Positions 1 to 9,209 are shown, numbered from the stretch's first letter. The stretch: DNA of 31,017 bases from Ichthyosporea sp. XGB-2017a (GCA_002811675.1 PDIM01010349.1:1-31017); one strand, 5' to 3'. The notes: generated by a model from the letters alone, not told the origin. A program made the numbers and translations.

Positions 1-10
1 TGAAGTCTAG

Positions 11-16
11 TTTATT
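11..16 (-). terminator. Poly(A) signal of the TFIIIC-like gene
   Basis: An AATAAA on the minus strand lies about 113 nt beyond the stop codon of the TFIIIC-like gene. This is a plausible 3' end for that transcript. There is nothing else in positions 1-128. Confidence 0.55.
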
Positions 17-128
17 TTTAGCATGCAAGTTTCAACACTACAAGGTAATTCACCCACTGCTTCTTTACTTACACAGAACAACTGACTATAACTGCATCAG
101 CTAGCATGGACTACACTCCCAGTGCTTG

Positions 129-3100
129 CTACGGTGCACCACCGGACTCGAACATCATTGCTCGTGCCATACCTGCAGCTCCCCCAGATATCACCATCCC
201 ACTGCTGCTCGTACTATTAAAGCCTATCCAAGTACATGCGTGAATAGGATGCAACATGCACTCTGGAAAGTGTAACGGCGGCACGTACTTGTCAAACTCT
301 TTTCGAAACGCCTCTTCGCGACCCAAGTCATGATTTTCGCCATCTGTGAATGGGTTCAGCGGCCGTCGATTGCCCTCAGCGTCTATCATATATCTCTTTT
401 TGTCTTTAAAAAAGGCTTTATGAAGCAACTTTTTATCCAGAAGTTGTGTTTTCTGTATATACAAATCTGATATAAGGATGGTCTCAGCATCTAAGATGGG
501 TTCATTTTGTTTCTCCGCGGGTTCATATTTGAGAGACGTATACTCCAAGTACTGGGAAGGTAGGCTTCTCACTTCCTTATCATTCGCATCTTCGTCCAAA
601 AGTTCACTTCGTTCACTTCTTTTCCCTTTCGACCGATTTTTACCAGGAGCTACATGCCCTGTATTGGCTTTCGCGTTCGTTTTACTAGAGTGATATTTCA
701 GACGATACAAATTTTTCGTTGAAGATGTTCTTTTGGAGAACCATAAGTTCACATCCACTATGCCTTTCGAATTGCAACATGCAAATGTGGGTACGGCGGA
801 TGAGCTATTTACTGCAAAACATAATGCGGAAATGTTTTGCTCGGCGCCGGCAAAAAGATTGCCCCAGCCCCCTGATATATTCATGTGAAAAGCGTCTGGT
901 TGGGAGCGCAGTCCTTTGCTGCTATATTCTTTTAATATGCCATTAGAAAACCCAACATGGACGCGAAAGGTGGGCTCACCGCCTTCTCCTATTTCACCTG
1001 CAGTAGGACACGAGACGGGCACAATCACACTACTTACACTAACAGACGATTTCCCAAAATTCATCCACACAGGGCTTTTGCTTACATGGTGTAAGGAATG
1101 AAATGAACCATGACCAAAGTGTTGGGTGCCCGCCGGTACCTTCCACATCGACACCACTCCACCCTGACTTCCACAGTATAGATACTCTTGCGAGTTTCTG
1201 ACCCATGCAACCCTTGTAATATCCCTATCTGAAGCCCGAAAACTGGCCACAGGTGTTTTTAAGTAGGCGCATTTAAAAGCCTCCCCACCCTTTTCACCCG
1301 TACTCTTTTGGTGCATCATCCGACCAAGCGGGTTCCAAACAGAAACAATACCATTGTGACATCCAATTGCAAGCAAAGGCACATCTCCATCTTCGGTGTC
1401 TTCGAGCCTAGCGTCACTCCATGCCATTGCAGTGGGCCAGCAATTTCGCTGTTCTAATGTACAGAATGGCTGTATGCACTGAAACGGAAGGCTTTTATCC
1501 TCTTCTAATAATACATTACAGTTCTTATCAATATTTTGTATACCGGAGGAATTCGGTACAAAGTACATTCTTACAACACCATCCCCAAACAAAACAGATA
1601 TGATTCCAAGTATTGGGTGAGCATTATAGTCATATCGGTGTTGGCGGGAGCCCCCAATATTCGGAACTAAAAGTGGAACCCATTCAAAGCTAATAACTGG
1701 ACCAATGTCAAACGCAATCCCATACTGCAACATTGGAAGCTCCCCTTTCGCATTCGACAATGGAATTTTCCATATTTGAATCAAGCTCTTTTCTGTATGC
1801 TCTTCGCATGGAAGAACACAATTTCCAGTAAATAGAGCATCATCTCTTTCGATGTATGGTCTTGGGTGAACTGAAAATGCTCGTAAGTCGTTTCGGGCCA
1901 AAACGGCTACATATGAATGAGTGGGTTCCTCGGGTAGGTCACTATCGCAATCCCCCGGAAGCTCCTCTTTCAGCTTTTGATACAACCACACTGCCTTCTC
2001 AGAGAGAGGACAGGTTTCAATCTTTTTTATGTTCCCCCCACAATTCATTAAGAAATCCAAAGGTCTCAATGCTGCGCTTTCAAACAGAGGAATGTCAATT
2101 ATCCATTTATCGGAACCTGCCTCATTCACCCGCTTTGGTGAGCTATCGGCCTTATCAAAAGATGAAGATATTTTTGGGAAACTTTCCGAGGAGACACAGT
2201 CAACTAGGATTGGTAAGCTTCGCTTTAGTGATTGTTCAGGTGCAATAGAGGGCGCTACTGCATAGTGGCGGAGGTCGTTCGCCGAGTTTGCGTAGCAAAA
2301 GTTTACTTTCGGAAAGAAGAGGTGCTTCAATTCTTCGCTAATACAATTAACCATGGTTGCATCTTCGGAAGCGCATTGCTCACGTTGTTGAACTTGTTGG
2401 GAAAAAAAAGCAACAGCAGCGCGTGTCAATGGGGTATTCACAGAAGCGCGATCTTTGTAGCAAATGGGTAAAATAAGAGGCTCGGGGGGGTCCTGCCCTT
2501 TTTCTTTCGCTTTGGGCCTCAATATAACACGGCGCTTCTTTAGTCTTGGTTTCGGCTCCCGCTGAACGGGGACAAAATATGTCAGTGCCGATAGTTGCAC
2601 TAGTTTTTGGTCATTAATAAACGATTTGACCGCTTTCACGTTGTCCTTCGCTTGTGATCGGAGCTTTAACTGCTCTGGCTTGTTCCTGCATCGCGGGTTT
2701 TGCTTAAGCTCCTCGATATTTGACAAAGACTTTGCTATCAAATCCTCAAGAGGCCCCTTCAGTTTGTCATTGGGCTTTATCTCCAGCTTTGGGGAGCATA
2801 GCTCTCCCCATCTTACAATTACCTGCTTCATTTCATCAAAAAACTCAATCAATTCGCCTTTTTTTTTGTCAAACTTTGTGTGCTTTGAGGTAATATGGTA
2901 AACCAGTCCACCAAATGATTTCAAAGTGTCTGGACAGTCTTGAATAGGGCAAGGAATCACAAACGCCTCTACTTTTCCCTCCCGCTTTCTTTTTCTCCCC
3001 TTTGTACTCTCATCTTTGTCTCGAGGCTTCTCTACCACGCCAGTATTTGCTTCAGGGCTCTCCCCACGACTGGTCTTCTCCAAAGGTACCGTCATCCCCT

Positions 3101-4001
3101 CGTGAATGATCCTCTCTAAGTGGTAGCGAGTCCCACCAAAAGACTTAAATGTAGCCGCGCACCCTTCCACAGGGCATTGAAATTCAAGCAAAGAATAATG
3201 GACCCCATCAATGTCCGTCACCTCCTCCAACACCCGAGCCATGTTGTCCACAACTGTCACTTTTCTCCTATTCTTCTCCATTTTGTATACATATCCCTCT
3301 TCTTTTTCCACCACTTCAAGATCAGTCTTATCCACTTTCTTAACATTACTGGGTCGCTCCTTATCCGGTCGGTGGCGGTAAAGCACACGAGACACCAAGG
3401 CCATCACATGCTCACTCCACAAATGGGTTTTTAACTCTCTCTCGCTTTTGAAACCTTCAACTCTGCAAGATTTTAACATGCATCCTTTGATTTGTAAACC
3501 CACTTTCTCGGATGTCTCTTCACTCCCCTTTTCTAAACCAGCATCTTGAGCTTCCCCTTCTTCTTCCCCTTCCTCGTCTTCCTCGCCCCTCTTCACCCCC
3601 TCCTCCTCCTGTGCAAGTCCATGCTCGGTTTTCAAGTGCGTCAAGTACTCCCTCCCTGCCTCCTCCACGCTTGCTTTCAGATCATCTTCCACCGCCTTCT
3701 CCCAGAACTGCTTTTCCACCGATTTATCAGCAGCCGCTTCTTCTAACTTCCTCCTCAGACATGCATCCCCCTTTGCTGCCTTCTTCAGCTTAACTTTCAA
3801 TTCATCAATCGTCTTGCACGCTTTTGCCTGGTAGCGAAACTCACAAGGCCCTCCATCACTGATTCGCTTCAACCTACAGCACAGCATGATCCCCTCCCGT
3901 CCACTCTTCTCCCCTCCCTCTCCCTCCGCCCCTCCTTCTCCCCCTCCCTCCCCCTCCTTCTCCTCCCTGCCCCCTCGTCGCTGTCTCCGTGTTGCCACCA
4001 T
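129..4001 (-). CDS. TFIIIC subunit Tfc6/GTF3C2-like, C2H2 fingers plus WD40 propeller
   Basis: The C-terminal half (from about residue 720) reads as a WD40 propeller of the TFIIIC Tfc6/GTF3C2 type. Visible blades include a GVVRMYFVP strand, LLAIGCHNGIVSVWNP, an ITRVAWV blade, and a final HPIHACTWIGF block followed by SGGAAGMARAM. TFIIIC recruits RNA polymerase III to tRNA and 5S genes in the nucleus, and this subunit family contributes to B-box recognition. Ahead of the propeller lie three C2H2 fingers with C-x4-C and H-x4/5-H spacing at about residues 174, 276 and 351; two share a KSFGG core. The N-terminus is Gly/Glu-rich and basic, followed by a charged, coiled-coil-like stretch. The open frame extends upstream to a TTG. 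I chose the first ATG (4001), which has G at -3 and G at +4, giving 1290 aa; ATG 3887 is an alternative. It is transcribed in the same direction as the RFT1 gene upstream. Family assignment is from recalled blade motifs. Confidence 0.72.
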   Translation of the reverse strand: MVATRRQRRGGREEKEGEGGGEGGAEGEGGEKSGREGIMLCCRLKRISDGGPCEFRYQAKACKTIDELKVKLKKAAKGDACLRRKLEEAAADKSVEKQFWEKAVEDDLKASVEEAGREYLTHLKTEHGLAQEEEGVKRGEEDEEGEEEGEAQDAGLEKGSEETSEKVGLQIKGCMLKSCRVEGFKSERELKTHLWSEHVMALVSRVLYRHRPDKERPSNVKKVDKTDLEVVEKEEGYVYKMEKNRRKVTVVDNMARVLEEVTDIDGVHYSLLEFQCPVEGCAATFKSFGGTRYHLERIIHEGMTVPLEKTSRGESPEANTGVVEKPRDKDESTKGRKRKREGKVEAFVIPCPIQDCPDTLKSFGGLVYHITSKHTKFDKKKGELIEFFDEMKQVIVRWGELCSPKLEIKPNDKLKGPLEDLIAKSLSNIEELKQNPRCRNKPEQLKLRSQAKDNVKAVKSFINDQKLVQLSALTYFVPVQREPKPRLKKRRVILRPKAKEKGQDPPEPLILPICYKDRASVNTPLTRAAVAFFSQQVQQREQCASEDATMVNCISEELKHLFFPKVNFCYANSANDLRHYAVAPSIAPEQSLKRSLPILVDCVSSESFPKISSSFDKADSSPKRVNEAGSDKWIIDIPLFESAALRPLDFLMNCGGNIKKIETCPLSEKAVWLYQKLKEELPGDCDSDLPEEPTHSYVAVLARNDLRAFSVHPRPYIERDDALFTGNCVLPCEEHTEKSLIQIWKIPLSNAKGELPMLQYGIAFDIGPVISFEWVPLLVPNIGGSRQHRYDYNAHPILGIISVLFGDGVVRMYFVPNSSGIQNIDKNCNVLLEEDKSLPFQCIQPFCTLEQRNCWPTAMAWSDARLEDTEDGDVPLLAIGCHNGIVSVWNPLGRMMHQKSTGEKGGEAFKCAYLKTPVASFRASDRDITRVAWVRNSQEYLYCGSQGGVVSMWKVPAGTQHFGHGSFHSLHHVSKSPVWMNFGKSSVSVSSVIVPVSCPTAGEIGEGGEPTFRVHVGFSNGILKEYSSKGLRSQPDAFHMNISGGWGNLFAGAEQNISALCFAVNSSSAVPTFACCNSKGIVDVNLWFSKRTSSTKNLYRLKYHSSKTNAKANTGHVAPGKNRSKGKRSERSELLDEDANDKEVRSLPSQYLEYTSLKYEPAEKQNEPILDAETILISDLYIQKTQLLDKKLLHKAFFKDKKRYMIDAEGNRRPLNPFTDGENHDLGREEAFRKEFDKYVPPLHFPECMLHPIHACTWIGFNSTSSSGMVISGGAAGMARAMMFESGGAP

Positions 4002-4280
4002 CCCTCTTCCCCCACACTCGACACTAGTCCATACACAAGGTGAGGCCTCTCCTATAACACTCACTGCAAATCTCAACTCTCCTCAACTCACCTCAATGGG
4101 ATTGAATTTCACACGAAAACAAAAAGAAAAAAAAAATATAAAAATATCGAAACAAAGAATAAAAAAAAATAGAAATCCTTTGAAGTTTCATGTTTCGAAT
4201 TTTCTTTTGAGTTTTTATTTTTCTAGTTTTAGGCTTTTTCCTAATTCATTCGCCATTTTGACTTTTCTTTCGGGTTTTCT
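4002..4280. other. Spacer between the RFT1-like 3' end and the TFIIIC-like 5' end
   Basis: This 279-bp spacer separates two minus-strand genes. It holds the RFT1-like poly(A) signal near 4214-4219 and an A-rich stretch at about 4118-4180. The promoter of the TFIIIC-like gene must lie here or within the RFT1-like 3' end, but I see no recognisable TATA element. Confidence 0.5.
4214..4219 (-). terminator. Poly(A) signal of the RFT1-like gene
   Basis: AATAAA on the minus strand, 62 nt past the TGA stop of the RFT1-like gene. Confidence 0.5.
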
Positions 4281-6236
4281 TCAGTCTGTTGTCGTGCTCT
4301 TTCGAAGACCTCTTCTTCTCGCCCCAGGAGCATCAACAGGCAACTTAGCTTCCTCCTTCACATCACTCTCCTCTTCATTCGCCACTAGCGGCCCTCTTCC
4401 CCTACGCGATAACACACACCCGATCGCCTCCCGAACAAACACCCGGTCCACCATCACCACCACGGCAGCTAGCAATCCCAGCATCACCACTCCCATCCCT
4501 ATATGTACAATGAAAGCAGTCAACAGGAAGCGACGCTGGACCAGCACATCGTAAGCAGCATCCACAAAGTCGCCCCCCCCGTACAGGGCGTGCAGCTCGT
4601 CCAGAGAGTCTCGCAAAGGGGATGACATTGCATCCTGGTCACTTGAGGACCCTCCTAGCATCATACCTGGAAGACAGTAGAGCATGGATACCCGTGTGAC
4701 AAGGAAGGAGATGAGCAGAGTAGCAAGCACCATCGGATGAGGCAGCGAGGCCACGATGGGATGGGGGATAGTATTGGATCCCCTTTCAGATGATTGACGA
4801 GAGTGGTACCGATGAATAAAGGCCAAACTGTGAACAATGCGGATGAGCATGTTGATACAATTGGCCATGATAAAGCCTACACTGCCAAACACACGAGTGA
4901 GATAGTAAGAGGCGGCAAGAAATACAGCTGAGAAGACAACCATAATGCGATTAAAGTAACTGATATAGCCATTATCTGCAGCTGCAAAGACCAAGGCTTC
5001 AGTAGTACCGTTAATGGCGATTATAAATACATACACACAGTACCACTGAAGAATATATGGGGCCCCCATGGTGGACAACTTTTCCCCGCCGTAAAGGTGA
5101 AGAGCACAGGACGCGTAATTGGGTCCAAAAGAAAGTATGAGGATTCCAACAAAGCTGACAAACTTTAACAACGAAGAAAAGGTGAGAAAGGCCAGCGGGA
5201 CGTTGGTGTCTTTGGCCGTCTGCTCTTGCCTGTCGCGAGGAAGAACTCTCGCGAAAAACACATAGTAGCTTTCCTCTAAGGGAAGAAACAGAAACCGAAC
5301 AACAAGACTTCCCAGATTGTTGATAACATCAAACGCTCCTTGTTCCGCAAAACTAATGACATGGAACACAGTCATCACTATCCGCTCTCCCTCAGTCAAG
5401 ATCTGCTTCAGGAACGTCTGCGTCACAAACCCAGCAGTAAGCCAAAACAGACGAGGATCTGTCCAGTCAGCCAGGACCAGCGAAGTGGGGAGAGAAGGTA
5501 TATGGAGGATAACATGGTCATGTCGCCAGAGGAACACAGAGTACCCCAGAAGAATGGTTAGACTGAAACACACCTGTGCAAAGGCAAACACCAGTAAAGG
5601 GTCCATCCTCTCCGGTGGCAGCACTAGGAGAGGAACGATAGTAACAAAACACTTCACCACCATGGCCACACCCTCCACCACCACTTTGACATGTACCTGT
5701 AGCTCCCTCACCGCCCGCACATACCCAGACTCCCCCACAAGCTCCAGCATGGCAGCACCCGCATACAGCACCACCGCCCGGCCATAGCCCGCGTGCAGCC
5801 GTGTAGTGTCCTCGTCCAGTCGATTCAGCCACACCCAACACATCAACACCAGCCACACTGCCCCTTGGGGGAACACGCTGGTCCACACAAGATTATTTAC
5901 CCGCCCCCACTCCCCGTCCCTCTCCGCCTCCTTCCTGTCCTTCCCCACTCCACTGCTACTGGTGCAGGTGCGGCGAGTGGGCTCCCTGGCCAGGAATAGA
6001 ATCGTGGTGTACAGCAGCGCCAGTCGCACATTAACCACTCCAAGCACATCTCCACTGACAAGCCGAATCGTGAACGCATTCACCGCAAACGTCAACACAC
6101 GAAAGACAATCTGCAGGATAATATTATAACGGGCACTCTCTGAGGCACTCTCAAGGGCCTCCAGGTGCTGCTGCCCCTGCCCTGCCTCTCCTTTATCCTC
6201 CTCCTTTCCCATCCCATCTCTTCTTCCCTTCCCCAT
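4281..6236 (-). CDS. RFT1: RFT1 family ER multipass protein (N-glycosylation)
   Basis: RFT1 proteins are multipass ER membrane proteins needed for N-glycan assembly. They were long described as the flippase for Man5GlcNAc2-dolichol, an assignment that is disputed. The family core is easy to read here: FLKQILTEGER at about residue 275, then NNLGSLVVRF and LPLEESYYVFF at about residues 305-330. Many hydrophobic segments run along the whole length. At 651 aa it is longer than the roughly 540-570 aa of the human and yeast proteins. The surplus is a charged N-terminal extension, a hydrophilic Ser/Asp loop near residues 535-575, and a basic C-terminal tail. The start is the first in-frame ATG, with A at -3 and G at +4; the frame runs on upstream only to a GTG. 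It shares a 320-bp head-to-head promoter region with the SOSS-B-like gene. Confidence 0.93.
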   Translation of the reverse strand: MGKGRRDGMGKEEDKGEAGQGQQHLEALESASESARYNIILQIVFRVLTFAVNAFTIRLVSGDVLGVVNVRLALLYTTILFLAREPTRRTCTSSSGVGKDRKEAERDGEWGRVNNLVWTSVFPQGAVWLVLMCWVWLNRLDEDTTRLHAGYGRAVVLYAGAAMLELVGESGYVRAVRELQVHVKVVVEGVAMVVKCFVTIVPLLVLPPERMDPLLVFAFAQVCFSLTILLGYSVFLWRHDHVILHIPSLPTSLVLADWTDPRLFWLTAGFVTQTFLKQILTEGERIVMTVFHVISFAEQGAFDVINNLGSLVVRFLFLPLEESYYVFFARVLPRDRQEQTAKDTNVPLAFLTFSSLLKFVSFVGILILSFGPNYASCALHLYGGEKLSTMGAPYILQWYCVYVFIIAINGTTEALVFAAADNGYISYFNRIMVVFSAVFLAASYYLTRVFGSVGFIMANCINMLIRIVHSLAFIHRYHSRQSSERGSNTIPHPIVASLPHPMVLATLLISFLVTRVSMLYCLPGMMLGGSSSDQDAMSSPLRDSLDELHALYGGGDFVDAAYDVLVQRRFLLTAFIVHIGMGVVMLGLLAAVVVMVDRVFVREAIGCVLSRRGRGPLVANEEESDVKEEAKLPVDAPGARRRGLRKSTTTD

Positions 6237-6556
6237 CCTTCCTTTCTTCCTTTCAAATCCACCGAAACTTGGGCACACATAAATTATGACTAAAATAAAC
6301 GGAATAAATAAAATAACAATTTATTTATCCGAAATAAACCCCTGACAAAAACAACCCCCCCCCCCTTTGAGAAAAAAATAAAGTGGAGGGATTTGTCGTT
6401 TGTGAGAGATTTGGGTTCTGCAAAGGTCCATTGTTCCTGTGAATTGTGGTGTGTGTGGGGGTGTCCAGAACACAATTCCTCTCTTATTACTTACTTGTCT
6501 ATCCACAGATTCCATCCTCCAACTCTGGACCAGCAGGTATATAGCTATCAGAGAGT
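6237..6556. promoter_or_regulatory. Head-to-head promoter region of RFT1 and the SOSS-B-like gene
   Basis: The two start codons are divergent and 320 bp apart, so both promoters must lie here. The stretch holds an A/T-rich block with several AATAAA-like words (6285-6345), an 11-base C run at 6355-6365, and a G/T-rich stretch at 6440-6466. The only plus-strand ATG before the SOSS-B-like start opens a frame of about 17 codons at 6286. I see no clear TATA box. Confidence 0.5.
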
Positions 6557-7208
6557 ATGGCGTCCTCCTCCTCCTCCCCCCCCCCCCCCCCCCCCCCTCC
6601 ACTACTTCCCTGCCCTGGCAGGATATCCCAATCCATTGAACGCGGTACCCAAAGCTGCCTCTGCCACCGCCCCTGGCGCTGGCCCAGTTACATCTTCCCC
6701 AACTGCAGCGGGATCCTTGTCCAAGGTTAAGTTTGTGCAACTGGCAGAACTCCATCCGCAGATGAATGCGGTTCATTGTGTTGTGATTTTGTTGGAGAAG
6801 TTCTCTAGCTCCTTCACAACTAAAGCCGGGGAGACAACAACAAAACTCTGGGTGGCGGACGGTACTGCATCCATCGAGGTGATGGTGTGGGAAGATATTA
6901 TTCGCTATGTGGAGCCAGGGGACGTTCTGTGCATCCGCGCGGGGTACTGCCAAATTTTTCGCAATGGCCTCACTCTTTATGTGGGCTCGAGACATTCAAC
7001 CATTGAACGTGTTGGGCAGCTCACCTTGCCGTATGTTGAACTACCCAATATGAGCATTAGTCCCCCCCAAGGTTCCCCGGCAGCCAAAAGCATCAAAGAG
7101 GCACAGCAGCAGCAACAACAACATTGCTCAGGCCCACCATCATCCCGGGGAGGAGGTCATCACTATAATCATCACCAGCGTGGAAGGGGACATCGCTTTC
7201 CAAGATAG
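6557..7208 (+). CDS. SOSS-B/NABP-type single-stranded DNA-binding OB-fold protein (frame broken at C tract)
   Basis: The OB fold runs from about 6722 to 7040 and aligns by eye with human SOSSB1/2 and plant homologues: KLWVADGTASIEVMVWED, then VEPGDVLCIRAGYC, then NGLTLYVGS and YVELPNMS. In animals these proteins bind single-stranded DNA in the SOSS complex during double-strand break repair. The tail is Gln-rich, then Gly/Arg/His-rich, which suits nucleic-acid binding. The OB frame has no upstream ATG. The first good ATG (6557, 'GAGAGTATGG') starts M-A-S-S-S-S-S and runs into 22 Cs (6576-6597). As printed, that frame ends at a TAA near 6729; with one C fewer or two more it would join the OB frame. 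The length would then be about 216 aa, close to human SOSSB1 (211 aa). I treat it as one gene with a homopolymer-length problem, or less likely a short intron across the tract. Confidence 0.82.
6576..6597. repeat. 22-base poly-C homopolymer
   Basis: An uninterrupted run of 22 C residues, preceded by five TCC units. It sits inside the likely N-terminal coding part of the SOSS-B-like gene and would encode a Ser-then-Pro run. Runs of this length are prone to replication slippage and to miscalled length. Confidence 0.97.
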
Positions 7209-7321
7209 ATAGATGTATGTGCTCCCAAGGAAAGGTCCCTTCTCATCAAGCCACATTGCCTCATTCTCTCCTGATTGCCCTTTGTCTGTAAACTTCAAAC
7301 ATTTCAGCTTTGACTGCCTCC

Positions 7322-7327
7322 AATAAA
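7322..7327 (+). terminator. Poly(A) signal of the SOSS-B-like gene
   Basis: AATAAA 114 nt after the TAG stop of the OB-fold gene. Confidence 0.55.
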
Positions 7328-7347
7328 TTCAATAGACTGGTTATTTT

Positions 7348-7353
7348 TTTATT
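7348..7353 (-). terminator. Poly(A) signal of the zinc-ribbon gene
   Basis: AATAAA on the minus strand, about 160 nt past the TGA stop at 7513. Confidence 0.45.
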
Positions 7354-7512
7354 TCGGATGTATTGTAGTGACTGGTGCGTTAATGGTGTTCTATTTACAT
7401 TTTTGAAAGTTTGCTTGGTGTTTTTCACCAACTCTATATCCTCTCTTTTCCTTTGATCGGTTGTTTTTCGCCTCCTTCTTCATGACTGCCTCCTGGCATC
7501 ACTTCACTTCAA

Positions 7513-8697
7513 TCAACCGCGGGGTTCTTTTTCGGTTGCAGCAGGATCGCTGACAGGGGCTCCCTTGGCACCATCATTTCCAATAAGAGGTTCAATGTCA
7601 GCAGGATCGTCCACTTCATTAACAAGGGCCCCCGAGCTATGGAGCACATGCCTTTCTGAATGGAATAGATTGAAGCACGAATCTTTGAAAGGCACACCGT
7701 GCTCGTCTTTCTTCACATCCCGATGAAGGTAAACAAGACATTTCGAGCAGCATGTTCGAGTACGGGAGCCGCTACGAAATTTAAATGTTGCTTTCCCTTG
7801 AGCATTTTTGAATTCTTCTTTCTTGGTGCACCATGCACAATGGCCGCGCATCTTTTCACCAAAGTAACGCTGCATTAACTGTGCTTCCGGGAAATCGCGC
7901 TTCAGTTCCGCAGCCGGCTCATGCACCGCTGCTCCAGGCAACTGCCCCTTTTTGGTCTTGGAAGTTAGCGAGGCCTTCACAGTTGCTTTTCTTTCCGAGA
8001 AGAGCTTCTTCTTTCCACTAATACGCGCTTTTTCTATCTTATCGGCATTGATTAATGGAAGGATATCTGCAAGACTTCTCTTTTCATCCAGGGTCTCGAA
8101 TACTTCCGGGGTAGCGGGTTGATTAAGCAAACCGCGTTTTACGTACATATGAGGGCAATCAATGGCGTCCACAATCTCATGCTGAACCTCTCCTTTAGAC
8201 TCTTTCCGGAAGCGATGGAACTCTTCCCGATTCCACATTCCCGCGGGCTGGCGGATACGGTAAAGGCCCAGCTGCGTTATAACTGCAAATTTTCCTTCGG
8301 CCTCCGGGAGGAATGGGAGCCGATCCAGTAGACTAAGAGCCTCCTCGCGCTCCCTGATTTTCTCAGCTATTCCTAAACTATTCTTTGGAGGACCATTACC
8401 AGATCTTCCAGAAACCATGGCCACTTCCAGCGACCTTTTCCTTCCCAACCCTCCTCCTCTCCGTCCTTCTTTTCCACCTCCCACATTCTCTTTGGAGCCA
8501 ACTCCTTCGTGGTTCGCCAGCGAGGGGTTTCCTCGAACACTCAAGCCCTCAGACTCACGGGAATCAGATCCCTCTGCTCTCTTATGCATATGGCCAGGGC
8601 TACCCGGCGCTGCTCGCTTATGGCGCTCTACCTGCTCCACTGTACCTGGTCTGGGCACAACAACACGTCTTTTCTTCCCTGGGCTGCCACTCATCAT
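7513..8697 (-). CDS. Protein of unknown function ending in a PiggyBac-type zinc ribbon
   Basis: I do not recognise the protein as a whole. The first ~115 residues are basic, Gly/Ser/Arg-rich and look disordered. A folded-looking middle (residues ~115-235) contains LLDRLPFLPEAEGKF and MWNREEFHRF. Near residues 283-350 lies a Cys/His cluster: C-x2-C, then TRTCCSKC, then a His where a Cys is usual, then SCFNLFHS. This order (C-x2-C ... C-x2-C ... C-F-x2-F-H) is the shape of the C-terminal zinc ribbon of PiggyBac transposases and domesticated PGBD proteins. No DDE catalytic core is present in the gene, so it is not a transposase. The start is the ATG at 8697 (A at -3), with a second ATG directly after it; the frame continues upstream only to a GTG. 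A nuclear DNA-binding role is possible but is inference. Confidence 0.7.
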   Translation of the reverse strand: MMSGSPGKKRRVVVPRPGTVEQVERHKRAAPGSPGHMHKRAEGSDSRESEGLSVRGNPSLANHEGVGSKENVGGGKEGRRGGGLGRKRSLEVAMVSGRSGNGPPKNSLGIAEKIREREEALSLLDRLPFLPEAEGKFAVITQLGLYRIRQPAGMWNREEFHRFRKESKGEVQHEIVDAIDCPHMYVKRGLLNQPATPEVFETLDEKRSLADILPLINADKIEKARISGKKKLFSERKATVKASLTSKTKKGQLPGAAVHEPAAELKRDFPEAQLMQRYFGEKMRGHCAWCTKKEEFKNAQGKATFKFRSGSRTRTCCSKCLVYLHRDVKKDEHGVPFKDSCFNLFHSERHVLHSSGALVNEVDDPADIEPLIGNDGAKGAPVSDPAATEKEPRG

Positions 8698-9209
8698 GCT
8701 TCTCTCTTCATCGACTACTCCCAAATTGTAACACTTTTCCTGCACACAATAAACGTGGTCACCTTGCTGTCCACACACAAACGAGCACTGAAATCGTCCA
8801 CTCCCAAAAAGGTGAATTGGCCCTTCATAACAATTCTAATCCCTCGGCGGGAAACAAACAAACCAGCCAAGTGGAATGCTGAAACTTGAATGGGCCGGGG
8901 GGGCCACCGCCCATGAGGTTGCCATGGAAGGTACCGAGGGGGTTAGGGGAGGATAATAGTCGCATTAAAATAGATCCCCATATTTCCAGTCCTCGTGGCC
9001 ATGGAGCCTTTTTTTGTGTCGCTTTTTGTTTCGCTTTTTATTTTCTCGTTTTCCGTTTGTTTTCTTTACTTTCTTTTTTGTGTATTTTTAATGCGGACTT
9101 TTGGTTGATTTGGAGGCTCTTTCCTTTTGTCTTTTTGGCTCTTCAACCTGCCTTTCTAGACGTGTAAAGTGTGGAATAGATAATCAAGCTAGTCCCTGAC
9201 CATATAGAC
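8698..9209. promoter_or_regulatory. Head-to-head promoter region of the zinc-ribbon gene and uL3m
   Basis: 512 bp between divergent starts. On the minus strand, upstream of the zinc-ribbon gene, there is a 37-codon out-of-frame uORF (8828-8715) and another ATG at 8925 whose frame stops before the main start. On the plus side, a T-rich, purine-poor stretch (9007-9125) leads to the uL3m start and looks like 5' leader. No clear TATA box. Confidence 0.45.

Larger units (their letters stand above)
7209..7512. other. Tail-to-tail spacer with two poly(A) signals
   Basis: This 304-bp spacer lies between convergent genes. It carries AATAAA on the plus strand at 7322 and on the minus strand at 7353, only 20 bases apart, so the two 3'UTRs end almost back to back. 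No further gene is visible. Confidence 0.6.

Noticed and set aside
3886-4554. 222-codon plus-strand open frame
   Set aside because: It is antisense to the TFIIIC-like N-terminus and the RFT1-like C-terminus, Ser/Pro/Leu-rich as expected from the complement of G-rich codons, with no family resemblance.
6321-6995. 224-codon minus-strand open frame
   Set aside because: It lies opposite the SOSS-B-like gene and its promoter; the Gly run is just the complement of the poly-C tract.
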